A stretch of DNA of 64,000 nt from Roseibium aggregatum (GCF_014692675.1 NZ_JABFCZ010000012.1:107247-171246); one strand, 5' to 3'; positions 27,091 to 36,882 are shown, counted from the stretch's first letter. Notes: generated by a model from the sequence alone, not told the origin. Numbers and translations: made by a program.

Positions 27091-28119
27091 ATGTCCGTGC
27101 CCGCCAAATCCGAATGGATGCGTTCCGACGCATTTAAGGCCCTGAAGTACTATTCCCCGGCCTCCAGGCTGGATTGGCAGGTCATTGCCAAGCTTTATGA
27201 ATTCGACCCCGCGGTTATCGACGACCCGGAAGGCACCGTAGCGATAACCACCTTGTTCGACGTGTTCGAACACGTGGCGCGGGAACTTGGCAGTGACGCC
27301 ATCATGTTCGACATTTTCAACAAGATGGACGTCGGGGCGTTTTCGGTTTTCGATTACCTTTTCATCTGTGCGCCGACGCTCAGGGACGCCTGCAAGGCCT
27401 GGAAGCGCTTCATGCCCATGCGCACCAATGCTTACGAACTGCAGTATCATGAGGATCAGCTCACCGGCACCCTCGAATGGCCTATCATGGAAGGGCGCGG
27501 TATCTGGTATCAAAGCATGTATGCGCGCATTGGCTGGGCGGCCAGACGCTTCGAAATCGTGCTTGAAACCGATCATCCGCCGCTCGACATCGAACTGGCG
27601 ACGCCGGAACCGAAAGATCCGTCGGAGTTTCTGGAGCGTTACGGCGGGAAAATCAGGTTCAACCGCCTTCGCAACAGTATTTCGGTTCCCGCGTATCTGC
27701 TGTCAAAACCCCTGCCGCAGAACGAGGACAATCTGTATGCAATTATCCAGAAGTCGGCGTTCCGCGAATTGGGCCTGTTCCAAAACCGGAACTCGCCACT
27801 TTCACGGATTGCGAACGAGATCGCGGAAACCCTGAAGAGCGGCACCTGCAACCTCGCACAGGTCGCTCAGAATCTCGGGATGTCGCAACGCTCCGTCCAG
27901 CGGGTCCTGGAACAGCAAGGGACCACGTTTCGCAAGCTGACGGAAGACATCCGAAAGACTGCCGCAGAACGCTACCTGCAGAGCACCGACCTGCCGTTCA
28001 AGGAAATAGCCTTTCTTCTCGGCTTTTCGGAATTGAGTACGTTCTCCCGCGCGGTAAAGACCTGGTACGGCGTTCCGCCACGAAAAATCCGCGAAGGCGG
28101 CACAAGGCAGATCGGTTAG
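27091..28119 (+). CDS. AraC family regulator with OruR-like sensor domain (paralogue 3 of 4)
   Basis: 342 residues. The full sensor domain is present (YARIGWAARRFEIVLET near residue 160), followed by the AraC DNA-binding region (VAQNLGMSQRSVQRVLEQQG and PFKEIAFLLGFSELSTFSRAVKTWYGVPP, about 258-335). The ATG at 27091 is chosen over one seven codons upstream because the earlier codon falls inside the inverted repeat; the ribosome binding site is weak either way. Confidence 0.88.
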   Translation: MSVPAKSEWMRSDAFKALKYYSPASRLDWQVIAKLYEFDPAVIDDPEGTVAITTLFDVFEHVARELGSDAIMFDIFNKMDVGAFSVFDYLFICAPTLRDACKAWKRFMPMRTNAYELQYHEDQLTGTLEWPIMEGRGIWYQSMYARIGWAARRFEIVLETDHPPLDIELATPEPKDPSEFLERYGGKIRFNRLRNSISVPAYLLSKPLPQNEDNLYAIIQKSAFRELGLFQNRNSPLSRIANEIAETLKSGTCNLAQVAQNLGMSQRSVQRVLEQQGTTFRKLTEDIRKTAAERYLQSTDLPFKEIAFLLGFSELSTFSRAVKTWYGVPPRKIREGGTRQIG

Positions 28120-28171
28120 TTAAGAATACCATTGAATCGAAACTTATTAATCAAGCTTTCGCGGCCCAAAC

Positions 28172-28186
28172 TATTGCACCCGATAT
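28172..28186. promoter_or_regulatory. TATTGCAC-type element upstream of AraC paralogue 4
   Basis: TATTGCACCCGATAT matches the inverted repeat at 25689-25703 (TATTGCACGCAATAT) at 13 of 15 positions. It lies 38 bases before the TTG start at 28224. Confidence 0.35.
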
Positions 28187-28223
28187 TTTATTGGTAGCAG
28201 AATGTGCTGGGAGGAATGACGGC

Positions 28224-29243
28224 TTGGCTGGCAGAAAACTGCATTCCGAAGAATGGGGACAGGCTGAGCAGATCGGCTACCTGGAGCAGCTCCTGATCTC
28301 GAAAGGGCGCAGCTGGAATGACCTTGCCCGGCGGTTCCCGCTCCCCAGTCGTGCCTCGGATCTGAAAGACCAGAAGGTGGAAATGTCGCTCATGCTCGAA
28401 ATATTCGAGTATGCGGCGGAACTCATCGGCGACGATGCGGCGATGCTGGACTACTTCTCCGACTTGCCGCACGGCGCCATTCCGATCTTCGACTATGTCG
28501 CCCTTTGTGCACCTTCGCTTCGCGCTGCCCTGCAAAACTGGCAGCGGTTCATAGCGCTTCGCACCAACTGCTATCACATGATTTTCACCGAGGAGCCCCG
28601 GTACGGCATACTCAGTTGGGATATTCCGGACCGGCTTGGTCCGAGGACCCAGAACATGTTCGCCAAAATCGCCTGGGCATCGAGCCGTATCGAGAACATC
28701 GTTCAGGATCCCGATTTACGCCTCATGATCGAACTGACCGTTCCGCCACCTAAATGCACTTCCCGTTTCCAGAAGAAATACGGCAACCGTCTTTTATTCT
28801 CGCAGGCTCAGGACAGGATCCTGATCCCCAGCCCGTATCTCGATGCCGTTCCCCCGAAAAACGAGGCAAATCTTTACAGCCTGGTCGAGTCGACCGCCCT
28901 GGCCGAAGTCGAAAAGCTCCTGTCCCTGAACGATCCGATTACCCGGATCAAGGCGGCCATCAACGAACATCTCAAGGCCGGCGACTGCAAGCTGGAGACG
29001 GTTGCCAAAAGCCTGGGCATGTCCCAGCGCAGCCTGCAGCGTCACCTTGAAATGGAGGGAACGTCCTTTCGAGAACTCACGGACACGATCCGCCGAACCC
29101 TGGCATCCAGATATTTGCGCGAAACAAACCTGAATCTGAAGGAAATCGCCTTTCTGCTCGGCTTTTCCGAGCTGAGTTCCTTTTCCCGGGCGGTCAAGTT
29201 CTGGTTCGGGGTCTCGCCGAGCCAATACCGGCGGAACCGTTAG
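28224..29243 (+). CDS. AraC family regulator with OruR-like sensor domain (paralogue 4 of 4)
   Basis: 339 residues from a TTG at 28224, chosen because GGGAGG (28209-28214) lies nine bases upstream; the nearby ATG at 28216 is out of frame. The sensor domain contains FAKIAWASSRIENIVQD near residue 155. The DNA-binding region has VAKSLGMSQRSLQRHLEMEG and NLKEIAFLLGFSELSSFSRAVKFWFGVSP. It ends the array of four paralogues. Confidence 0.87.
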   Translation: MAGRKLHSEEWGQAEQIGYLEQLLISKGRSWNDLARRFPLPSRASDLKDQKVEMSLMLEIFEYAAELIGDDAAMLDYFSDLPHGAIPIFDYVALCAPSLRAALQNWQRFIALRTNCYHMIFTEEPRYGILSWDIPDRLGPRTQNMFAKIAWASSRIENIVQDPDLRLMIELTVPPPKCTSRFQKKYGNRLLFSQAQDRILIPSPYLDAVPPKNEANLYSLVESTALAEVEKLLSLNDPITRIKAAINEHLKAGDCKLETVAKSLGMSQRSLQRHLEMEGTSFRELTDTIRRTLASRYLRETNLNLKEIAFLLGFSELSSFSRAVKFWFGVSPSQYRRNR

Positions 29244-29877
29244 AGCACGTTGCGTGCAAGTGGCGTCCGGCACATCAGACGAAGGACATGAAAAAACGGG
29301 CCCCGCACGCCGCACGGGACCCGTTCTTAAATGTCCGGCCTCTCTGGGACTACCTTGCGATAGTCCCTTCTTCTGCGGGCAACGGGCCTGCATCCGCCTT
29401 ATGCAGGATCGAAGCTCTTCGGTCCACCGGACCAGATTCAGCCTTGTTCTTGTTTATACCGCCGCTTTCGAACCGCAACTAAAAACAGCCGCAGCCAGAT
29501 GGGGCCATGTGCGGATGCCGGTGCCTCGTCACGATTCGTCTTTCAGCGCGATAGCTGAACCGCGTCAGCCCGGACCGGAGGTTTCAAGGGAGGAACGAAA
29601 CCAACCGTCCGTCACGACGCAGCTTGGTAAATACCTCAAATACCCACACGGGTAATTGGCAGAACTTGATTCAAATTTACCCAAATATGCCAAATTTCAT
29701 ATAAGTGTCATATCTCATGCAAGCTCAAAGAAAATGCATTTGTCGTTTCCCTGCGAATTCTGCTGAAAATTCCCCGGGGATTGCGGTTGTCATTCGCTCG
29801 ACTTAAGTATGAAAAATTCATCAGGTCGCATTCCATCCGACCGAAATCCCAGATCCGCACCAACGACAGGATTGAAA
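29244..29877. other. Intergenic region after the AraC array
   Basis: 634 bases. It starts with TTGCGTGCAA at 29251-29260, the reverse complement of the core seen at 25691-25700. A hairpin follows at 29295-29325. A 133-codon reading frame at 29254-29655 has no ribosome binding site and implausible composition, so I do not call it. From about 29640 the DNA is AT-rich and should hold the promoter of the DUF6460 gene. Confidence 0.5.
29295..29325. terminator. Hairpin terminator after the AraC array
   Basis: Stem AACGGG/CCCGTT continued, after one mismatch, by CCCG/CGGG, about ten pairs. On the plus strand the tail is only CTTAAA. On the minus strand the stem is followed by Ts (AAAAAA at 29291-29296), so it would terminate better in that direction. 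Confidence 0.5.
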
Positions 29878-30150
29878 ATGTCTGACAGCAGCCTCACCAA
29901 ATTCTTGGGCGGTTCCCCCGGTCAGGTGATTCTCCGGCTTGTGTTCCTGTCGTTCGTGGTCGGCGTGATCCTGTCTGCGCTCGATCTCGATCCGCTCCAG
30001 ATCGTCGACTACGCCGTGCGCTTCGTCCAGCGGCTGTGGGACATGGGTTTTGCGGCAATCGAAAACCTCCTGCGCTACTTCGCGATCGGCGCGGTGATTG
30101 TCGTGCCCATCTGGCTGGTCATGCGGCTGATCAAGTCGGTCGGCAGATAG
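29878..30150 (+). CDS. DUF6460 family small membrane protein
   Basis: 90 residues. Two hydrophobic segments (about 18-38, ILRLVFLSFVVGVILSAL, and 65-83, FAIGAVIVVPIWLVMRL) flank an amphipathic loop. It resembles the DUF6460 integral membrane family. The ATG at 29878 follows an AGGA element; an earlier in-frame ATG at 29809 would add residues without hydrophobic pattern. It ends six bases before the convergent deacetylase-like gene. Confidence 0.75.
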   Translation: MSDSSLTKFLGGSPGQVILRLVFLSFVVGVILSALDLDPLQIVDYAVRFVQRLWDMGFAAIENLLRYFAIGAVIVVPIWLVMRLIKSVGR

Positions 30151-30155
30151 CAGCT

Positions 30156-31085
30156 TCACCAATCCCCAACCGGGTGCCCGATGCCGCACAGGCGTAAGGC
30201 TTCCCGGTGCAGGGTGACGTGCCTGTCGGACAGTTCTTCGATGTCTGCCGAATAGCCCCCGCCCAGGACGCCTGCGACCGGCAACCCCGCGTCGCGTAAA
30301 GTTTCAAGCACATACCGGTCGCGGCGGATCAATCCGTCCCGGCTCAGCCCGAGACGGCCGAGCCTGTCGTCGCGATACGGATCCACGCCGGCGTTGAAAA
30401 AGACGATATCCGCCCGCGCCCGTTCGATTGCCAGGGGGAATGCGCGCATCAGGTTTTCCAGATAGGCCTCGTCGCCCGTGCTGTCCGGCAGGGCGACATC
30501 CAGATCGGAGGGAACCTTCCTGACCGGATAGTTCTTCTCGCTGTGCATGGACAAGGTGAAGACGCTGTCATCGCCGGTGAAGATATCGGCGGTTCCGTCG
30601 CCCTGGTGTACGTCCAGGTCGACGACCAGCGCTTTCCGGATTGCGCCGTCTGCCTGCATCACCCGGATTGCGACCGCCACGTCGTTGAAGACGCAGAAGC
30701 CGGCGCCATGAGCGCGCCTTGCATGATGACTGCCGCCGGCGGTGTTGCAGGCAATGCCGTGCTCCAGGGCGAGATACCCGGTCAGGACGGTGCCGCCGGT
30801 CGCGCAGCGGGCGCGCCGGGCAATCTCCCCGTTCATCGGAAAACCGATCTCCCGGGCGATCTCCGCCGGAACACGGGCATCAAACACCTGATCGACATAG
30901 CGCCGGTCATGGGCCAGGGCGACCCACTCCGCCGGTGCGGGCCGCGGCCTGATAAACTCTCCACCGCAGAGCAGTCCCTCGGCAACGATCCGTTCCGCGA
31001 CGGCACGAAACTTGTCCATCGGAAACCGGTGGTTTGCAGGCAGGTCGGCGCAATAGTCGGGATGATGTACGATGGGCAGCGTCAT
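30156..31085 (-). CDS. Histone deacetylase superfamily protein (acetylpolyamine or acetoin-utilisation type amidohydrolase)
   Basis: 309 residues. Zn-hydrolase motifs are present: GGSHHARRAHGAGFCVFND (about 116-134), the metal-binding DLDVHQGDGT (about 153-162) and the late LGGGYS. Bacterial members remove acetyl groups from polyamines, small amides or proteins; which one applies here is not decided by sequence. Transcribed alone, divergent from the MATE pump gene. Confidence 0.87.
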   Translation of the reverse strand: MTLPIVHHPDYCADLPANHRFPMDKFRAVAERIVAEGLLCGGEFIRPRPAPAEWVALAHDRRYVDQVFDARVPAEIAREIGFPMNGEIARRARCATGGTVLTGYLALEHGIACNTAGGSHHARRAHGAGFCVFNDVAVAIRVMQADGAIRKALVVDLDVHQGDGTADIFTGDDSVFTLSMHSEKNYPVRKVPSDLDVALPDSTGDEAYLENLMRAFPLAIERARADIVFFNAGVDPYRDDRLGRLGLSRDGLIRRDRYVLETLRDAGLPVAGVLGGGYSADIEELSDRHVTLHREALRLCGIGHPVGDW

Positions 31086-31246
31086 GACGGCCGACTATAG
31101 CCCGAAAAACCGCCGCGCCAGCGGCGATTTTCATTCCCGCAACACGCCAGGGCCCGAAGCGGCCTGCCGGGTTGCGGAAGCATTCATGTCCGCTTGACGG
31201 CGCAGGGCAAATACCGAAGAGTGCGTCATCACCTTCCGGACTTTCC

Positions 31247-32596
31247 ATGACAACGCAGTCTTCCGACATCAGGCCCGAAAAGGCGTTTGACGTGACCCAT
31301 CGCAGTGTCCTTGCGATCGCGGTGCCGATGACGCTTGCATTCCTGTCGACGCCGCTTCTCGGCGTCGTGGACACGGCCGTGATCGGGCGGCTCGGGGACG
31401 CGGCCCTGGTCGGCGGTATCGCCATCGGCGGGGTGATCTTCGATCTCGTCTTCACCACCTTCAATTTCCTGCGCTCCGGTACCACGGGGCTGACCGCGCA
31501 GGCCTACGGCGCCGACGATCAAAGCGAGATCAAGGCGACGTTTCTGCGCGCCCTGTTCATTGCCGCGGTTGCCGGTCTTGCGGTCATTCTCCTGCAGGTG
31601 CCGTTTCTGGAAATCGGCCTGACGTTCATGGGCGGCAGCGCGGACGTGCAGTCGGCCACCCGCAGATATTTCGAGATCCGCGTCTACAGCGCCCCGTTCC
31701 TGCTCGCCAATTACGCGATCCTCGGCTGGTTTTTGGGGCTGAGCCGCGCCGGGACCGGGCTGTTCCTGCAACTGTTCCTGAACGGGCTCAATATTGCCTT
31801 GAGCATCTGGTTCGTCATGGGGCTGGGCTGGAGCATCGAGGGTGTCGCCGCCGCCACCGTCTTGAGCGAGGCGGCCGCCTGCCTGGCCGGGCTTCTGCTT
31901 ATCCTGCGCGCGGCCAGAGGCAGCGTCTGGCCCATGTGGTCCGTCGTTTTCGACCGCCGGCTGCTCCTGCGCATGATGGCGATCAACCGCGACATCATGA
32001 TCCGCTCGTTCAGCCTGCTGTTCGCCTTCGCCTTCTTCACCGCCCGCTCTGCGGATCAGGGCGATGTCCTTCTGGCGGCAAACGCCATCCTGGAGAAGTT
32101 CTTCCTGGTCGGCGGCTATTTCCTCGACGGCCTGGCAACCGCGGTCGAACAACTGGCCGGCCGGGCGGTCGGCGCGCGCTACCGGCCGGCGTTCGACCGG
32201 GCGGTGAAGCTGACCACGCTCTGGGGTTTCGCGCTGGCGCTTTGTCTCGCGCTTGTCTATTTCGCGACCGGTCCGCTCCTGGTCGACCTGATGACCGTTT
32301 CCCCGGGCGTCAGGGAGCTCGGGCGCGTCTACCTGCCCTGGGCGGCGCTCACGCCGCTTTTCGGCGTGCTCGCCTTCCAGATGGACGGGGTCTTCATCGG
32401 CGCGACCTGGTCGCGCGACATGCGCAACATGATGTTGTTGTCGCTGGCGATCTATATCGCCGCCTACTACACCCTGTTTCCGCTCATGGGAAACCACGGT
32501 CTGTGGCTGTCGCTGGAAATCTTCCTGGGCGCGCGCGGCATCAGCCTGGCCGCCATGTGCCGCCACCGCGCCAACCAGACGTTTCAGCCCGCTTGA
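31247..32596 (+). CDS. MATE family multidrug/toxin efflux transporter
   Basis: 449 residues, twelve predicted membrane spans in two halves, beginning HRSVLAIAVPMTLAFLSTPLLGVVDTAVIGRLGD, the typical DinF-like MATE start. It exports cationic drugs or metabolites using a Na+ or H+ gradient. The ATG at 31247 is chosen because it puts about 16 residues before the first span. It converges with pyrD, eight bases apart. Confidence 0.88.
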   Translation: MTTQSSDIRPEKAFDVTHRSVLAIAVPMTLAFLSTPLLGVVDTAVIGRLGDAALVGGIAIGGVIFDLVFTTFNFLRSGTTGLTAQAYGADDQSEIKATFLRALFIAAVAGLAVILLQVPFLEIGLTFMGGSADVQSATRRYFEIRVYSAPFLLANYAILGWFLGLSRAGTGLFLQLFLNGLNIALSIWFVMGLGWSIEGVAAATVLSEAAACLAGLLLILRAARGSVWPMWSVVFDRRLLLRMMAINRDIMIRSFSLLFAFAFFTARSADQGDVLLAANAILEKFFLVGGYFLDGLATAVEQLAGRAVGARYRPAFDRAVKLTTLWGFALALCLALVYFATGPLLVDLMTVSPGVRELGRVYLPWAALTPLFGVLAFQMDGVFIGATWSRDMRNMMLLSLAIYIAAYYTLFPLMGNHGLWLSLEIFLGARGISLAAMCRHRANQTFQPA

Positions 32597-32604
32597 GGGC
32601 TCTC

Positions 32605-33699
32605 TTAGAGATCCAGACCGGCCCAGGCGTCCAGATTGACGCCGCGCGCCTCGGAAATGTGGTTCAGTCCGTGCCGGTCGAGCTTGTCCGACAGGCCCTT
32701 CAGGATCTCTCCGACAAGACCGATGCCGTGATAGGTCAGCGATGAATAGAGCTGCAGCAGGTCGGCGCCCGCGGTAATTTTGGTCCAGGCGCTTTCCGCG
32801 CTGTCGATCCCGCCGACACCGATGATCGGCAGATCGGGACCGGCGAGCCGGCGCGCCTTGGCAAGGGCAATGGTGGATTTGCGGAACAGGGGCCGGCCCG
32901 ACAGTCCGCCGGTTTCCCGCGCGGTCGCCGTGTCGGTCAGGCCGTCACGGGAAACCGTCGTGTTGGAGACGATCAGTCCGTCGACGCATTTGGCCTGCAC
33001 TTCCTCGATGATGTCGGCAAGCGAGGCCTCGTCCACGTCCGGTGCGATCTTCAACAGGACGGGCACATGCCGTCCGACGACCTGCGTACGTTCGTCCCGC
33101 GCGGTAATGACGCCGGTCAGAAGTTCCGCAAGCGCCTCCCGCGCCTGCAGGTCGCGCAGGCCCGGCGTGTTCGGCGAGGACACGTTGACGGTGAAATAGG
33201 AGGCGAGATCGGCGAAGGCGTGAATCCCCGCCACGTAATCGGCGACCCGATCCGTGGCATCCTTGTTGGCGCCGACATTGACGCCGACGATACCGGTCTG
33301 ACGCCTGCGCCCGTCCAGCCGGCGGCGCAGCGCCTCATGGCCTTCGTTGTTGAAACCATAGCGGTTGATCACGCCCTGATCGGCGGGCAGACGGAACACG
33401 CGGGGCTTCGGATTTCCCGGCTGTGGCCTCGGCGTGACGGAGCCGACCTCGGTGAAGCCGAAGCCCAGTTTCAAAAGCGCATCGGGAACCTCGCCGTTCT
33501 TGTCGAAACCTGCCGCCATGCCCAGAGGATTGGGAAAGCGCAGATCCCAGAGCCGCACTTCCAGGCGCGGATCGGCGGCGACCGGGCACTTCGGCATCAG
33601 ACCCGTCTTCAGCGCCTTGATGGTCAGGCCGTGGGCTGTCTCCGCGTCCAGAAAATGAAGCCCGGCCAGGGCCAGTTTTTCAAACGGAGACGCGGTCAT
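32605..33699 (-). CDS. pyrD: Dihydroorotate dehydrogenase (quinone), class 2
   Basis: 364 residues, the usual length. It has the N-terminal membrane-associating helices of class 2 enzymes, then NPLGMAAGFDKNGE (about 60), NRYGFNNEG (about 107), NVSSPNTPGLR (about 175) and the FMN-binding IIGVGGIDSAE with SSLTYHGIGL near the end. It makes orotate for pyrimidine synthesis and feeds electrons to ubiquinone. The ATG at 33699 overlaps the DUF952 stop by four bases. Confidence 0.93.
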   Translation of the reverse strand: MTASPFEKLALAGLHFLDAETAHGLTIKALKTGLMPKCPVAADPRLEVRLWDLRFPNPLGMAAGFDKNGEVPDALLKLGFGFTEVGSVTPRPQPGNPKPRVFRLPADQGVINRYGFNNEGHEALRRRLDGRRRQTGIVGVNVGANKDATDRVADYVAGIHAFADLASYFTVNVSSPNTPGLRDLQAREALAELLTGVITARDERTQVVGRHVPVLLKIAPDVDEASLADIIEEVQAKCVDGLIVSNTTVSRDGLTDTATARETGGLSGRPLFRKSTIALAKARRLAGPDLPIIGVGGIDSAESAWTKITAGADLLQLYSSLTYHGIGLVGEILKGLSDKLDRHGLNHISEARGVNLDAWAGLDL

Positions 33700-34040
33700 T
33701 GTCCAAGGTCCGGAAAGACATGCGCACCATCGGCTCCGAGCGGCAACTGCCGGACCCAGACGGCAAGCGATGTCGGCAGATCGGCATAAAGATGCGGGAA
33801 CAGGTCCCCTCCCCGCGACGGCTCCCATTTCAGGTCCGGGCCGAGGCCGTCCGCATCGAAAGCGGCAAGCAGCAGGCCGTCCTGACCGGCGAAATGTTTG
33901 GCAGCGGTTTCCCGCGCCTGGTCCGCGGTGGAGAAATGGATGAAGCCGTCGGCCAGATCCACCGGTGCGCCCTTGAAGACGCCAAGCGCTTCGGCTTCCT
34001 GCCAGAGGTCTTCGGGCACAATCTTGAAAATCAGTCGCAT
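33696..34040 (-). CDS. DUF952 family protein
   Basis: 114 residues from the ATG at 34040 (MRLIFKIVPEDLWQEAEALG), which follows AGGA by ten bases; an in-frame GTG at 34085 would add 15 residues of no recognisable character. The conserved DGFIHFSTADQ and PHLYADLP stretches mark DUF952. It precedes pyrD with a four-base overlap, an order I recall as common in rhizobia. Function unknown. Confidence 0.82.
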   Translation of the reverse strand: MRLIFKIVPEDLWQEAEALGVFKGAPVDLADGFIHFSTADQARETAAKHFAGQDGLLLAAFDADGLGPDLKWEPSRGGDLFPHLYADLPTSLAVWVRQLPLGADGAHVFPDLGQ

Positions 34041-34247
34041 GCGGATCACGTCCTGGAAGTCGGGTTGGTCGCCCGGCTCCGTCACCGGAACCGGGCGGCG
34101 CGGACCCTATCGCCTGACGCACCGCAGAACAAGCGTGGGCAATGGCCTACCGGGCTTTGACAGAAATTTTCGCCCCGAACATAATTATCAAAAGGGATAT
34201 TCCTGCCGCACCAATGCCCGTAATCAAAAAACCAATCGGAGCACGGA

Positions 34248-35150
34248 TTGGGATTGCTTAAGCAGCTCCGCCCGGTCCTGATACCGGCCATTGTCCTGAT
34301 TGCCGGAGCGAGTTTGCTTGCCTGGCTGCTTCTGGCCGAACCGCCGGCGCCGCCGAGCGCCCAGAAAGTGGCTTCCGCTGATACGGGGCACGAAGCCTCC
34401 TCTCCGCCTCCCACCCGCAAAACCGCTGCACCGCAGGCGGATTCGCAAAGCGAAACCACCGGATCGCACATACCGTTGCCGAGCGAAATCCGGGACGTCT
34501 CTCCGGAAGGAATCAGCCCGCCGGACGTCACGGGCAGGCTGACACGCATCAGGCCGTCGCAGCGCCTCCTCGACCTTATCAATCCGCCGGTGGAACCGGT
34601 ACCCGACGGAGAGTTCGAATTGCGCCGGCCGCAGGTGATCGATGCGGGGACCCTCGGGACCGAAGATCTTGTTGTCCGCATTGCCCATGTCAACGCCCTG
34701 AAGGCGGACGAAACCTGCGTTTCCCGCGTGGGCGGCACATGGCCCTGCGGCGCGCGCGCCCGAACGGCTCTGCGCGGGCTGGTTCGCATGTTCACGGTCG
34801 TCTGCCAGAAGACGGAAGACCTCGGCCCGCGGCAGATCGCGGCGACCTGCACCCGCCGCAAGATCGATATCGGCGAATGGCTCGTCCGCTATGGCTGGGC
34901 GGCCCCGGCGGCGACTGCGCCGGAGCCTTACGCTGCGCTGGCGCAAGAGGCGAAGAAGCACAAGCGCGGCAAATGGCAGGCGGAGTGGCTGAAGGATTTG
35001 CCGGAACCGGCAGCGGATCTCTCCCTGCCGGACCTCCCGTCCGGCCTGCCCGGAGACTTGCCGGATGACGGTAGCAATATTCTGGTCAGCCCCCAGGATC
35101 CGCCGTCGACCGGCCCTGGTCTGCGCGAGACGCTGCCGCCGAACGGCTGA
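34248..35150 (+). CDS. Membrane-anchored or exported staphylococcal-nuclease-like protein
   Basis: 300 residues from a TTG at 34248 (GGAG six bases upstream). One membrane anchor or uncleaved signal lies at about residues 8-28. A Pro/Ser-rich linker follows to ~100, then an SNase-like beta barrel at ~115-245 (RIAHVNALKADETC, CGARARTALRGLV, EWLVRYGWAAP, AKKHKRGKW). The tail is rich in Pro and Leu. Some catalytic arginines of true thermonucleases are not obvious, so activity is uncertain. Confidence 0.68.
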   Translation: MGLLKQLRPVLIPAIVLIAGASLLAWLLLAEPPAPPSAQKVASADTGHEASSPPPTRKTAAPQADSQSETTGSHIPLPSEIRDVSPEGISPPDVTGRLTRIRPSQRLLDLINPPVEPVPDGEFELRRPQVIDAGTLGTEDLVVRIAHVNALKADETCVSRVGGTWPCGARARTALRGLVRMFTVVCQKTEDLGPRQIAATCTRRKIDIGEWLVRYGWAAPAATAPEPYAALAQEAKKHKRGKWQAEWLKDLPEPAADLSLPDLPSGLPGDLPDDGSNILVSPQDPPSTGPGLRETLPPNG

Positions 35151-35168
35151 CGCCTGCCCCCGAACGCG

Positions 35169-35195
35169 AAAAGCCGCGCAAACCGCGCGGCTTTT
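35169..35195. terminator. Strong bidirectional terminator
   Basis: AAAAGCCGCGC-AAACC-GCGCGGCTTTT: eleven perfect pairs with A-run and T-run on either side. It serves both the nuclease-like gene and the convergent lysK. Confidence 0.85.
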
Positions 35196-35223
35196 GCCAA
35201 TCCGATCAGGGGAAGGACGTGCC

Positions 35224-36882
35224 TTAGGCCGTCAGTTCGCCCTTCAGCGCCTTTTCGATCAGCGCCCGGGTTTCCTTGATGCCGTAAAGAGCCACGAAGG
35301 ATCCGAAGCGGGGTCCGCGTTCCTGGCCGAGCAGAACCTGGTAGAGGGCCTGGAACCAGGCCACCGAAACGCCGGGACCGCCGTCCGGGCTCTTCTTGTT
35401 GTGGTCCTGGTAACGCTCGATCGCACGGGCCACATCGAGGGCGGCATCCTGGATCATCGCGCCGTCCGCATCGGCGGGAAGGGCTGCAAGCTGGGCGTCC
35501 AGTTGCTCCAGAGCGGCCCGCTCCACCTCGTCCGGTGCGCGGAACGACTTGGTCGGTTTGACGAAATCGTCGAAGTAGCGGATCGCATAGCCGACCAGCG
35601 CATCAAGTTCCGGATGGTTCTCCGGCGTCACACCCGGGGCATAGCGGGAGATGAAGGCCCACAGCACGTCCTTGTTCTCGGCGTTGGAGGCCGAGACCAG
35701 GTTGAGCAGCATGGAGAACGGCACCGGCAGATCGATCGCCGGCACCTTGCCGGAGTGAATGTGCCAGGCCGGGTTGCCGAGCTGCTGGTCGAGCGGCATC
35801 GACGGGTACTTCTGGGCGAAGGTGTAATATTCGTCGACCGCCTTCGGAATTACGTCGAAATAGAGCTTCTTGGCCGTGCGCGGCTTCTGGAACATGTAGA
35901 GCGACAGGCTCTCCGTCGGCGCGTAGGTCAGCCATTCGTCGATGGTCAGGCCGTTGCCCTTGGATTTGGAGATCTTTTCGCCGTTCTCGTCGAGGAACAG
36001 TTCGTAGACATAGTGTTCCGGCGGCCGGCCGCCGAGCACCTGGCAAATCCGGTCGTAGACGGCCATGTTCGGGCCGTGGTCCTTGCCGAACATCTCGAAA
36101 TCGACATCGAGCGCCGCCCAGCGCGCACCGAAATCCGGCTTCCACTGCAGCTTCACATTGCCGCCGGTGACCGGCAGGGTGATGTCGGTACCGTCTTCGT
36201 CGGCGAAGGTGATCGTGCCGTTCTTTGCGTCGACATCCTTCATCGGCACATAGAGCACGCGGCCGGAGGTCGGCGAGATCGGCAGGAACGGGCTGTAGGT
36301 CGCCTGGCGCTCGGCGCCGAGCGTCGGCAGCATGACATCCATGATCGCCTGGTATTTTTCCAAGGCCTTCATCAGGATCGCGTCGAACTTGCCGGACTTG
36401 TAGTACTCGGTCGCACTGGCGAATTCGTAATTGAAGCCGAACGTGTCCAGGAACCGGCGCAGCATGGCGTTGTTGTGCGCGGCAAAGCTGTCGTAGTCGC
36501 CGCCGAAGGGGTTCGGCACCGAGGTCAGCGGTTTGTGCAGATGCGGCTCCAGCATTGCCCGGTCCGGCACGTTTTCCGGGATCTTGCGCATGCCGTCCAT
36601 GTCGTCGGAGAAGCACAGCAGCCGGGTCGGGATCTTGTCCTCGGTGATCAGCCGGAAGGCGGTGCGCACCATGGTGGTGCGGGCGACCTCGCCGAAGGTG
36701 CCGATGTGGGGCAGGCCCGAGGGTCCGTATCCGGTCTCGAACAGAACCGGCCGGCCCGGATCCCGTTTCTCGATCCGTTTGACCAGTTTCCGCGCTTCTT
36801 CGAAGGGCCAGGCTTTGGAAGCCCGGGCCGCCTCGACAAGATCTTGCGAGAGGTCAAGCGGTGGCAGGGATTGGTCGGTCAT
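35224..36882 (-). CDS. lysK: Class I lysyl-tRNA synthetase
   Basis: 552 residues of the archaeal-type class I enzyme that many alphaproteobacteria use instead of class II LysS. The Rossmann motif is [13 protein letters not shown] (about 51-63), HIGH being replaced by HIGT as in this family. The KMSKS-like motif appears as KISKSKGNG (about residue 308). It charges tRNA-Lys. Transcribed alone; a strong terminator follows. Confidence 0.93.
   Translation of the reverse strand: MTDQSLPPLDLSQDLVEAARASKAWPFEEARKLVKRIEKRDPGRPVLFETGYGPSGLPHIGTFGEVARTTMVRTAFRLITEDKIPTRLLCFSDDMDGMRKIPENVPDRAMLEPHLHKPLTSVPNPFGGDYDSFAAHNNAMLRRFLDTFGFNYEFASATEYYKSGKFDAILMKALEKYQAIMDVMLPTLGAERQATYSPFLPISPTSGRVLYVPMKDVDAKNGTITFADEDGTDITLPVTGGNVKLQWKPDFGARWAALDVDFEMFGKDHGPNMAVYDRICQVLGGRPPEHYVYELFLDENGEKISKSKGNGLTIDEWLTYAPTESLSLYMFQKPRTAKKLYFDVIPKAVDEYYTFAQKYPSMPLDQQLGNPAWHIHSGKVPAIDLPVPFSMLLNLVSASNAENKDVLWAFISRYAPGVTPENHPELDALVGYAIRYFDDFVKPTKSFRAPDEVERAALEQLDAQLAALPADADGAMIQDAALDVARAIERYQDHNKKSPDGGPGVSVAWFQALYQVLLGQERGPRFGSFVALYGIKETRALIEKALKGELTA

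Noticed and set aside
29254..29655. 133-codon frame between the AraC array and DUF6460 gene
   Set aside because: No ribosome binding site, runs through a hairpin terminator, and composition is not protein-like.
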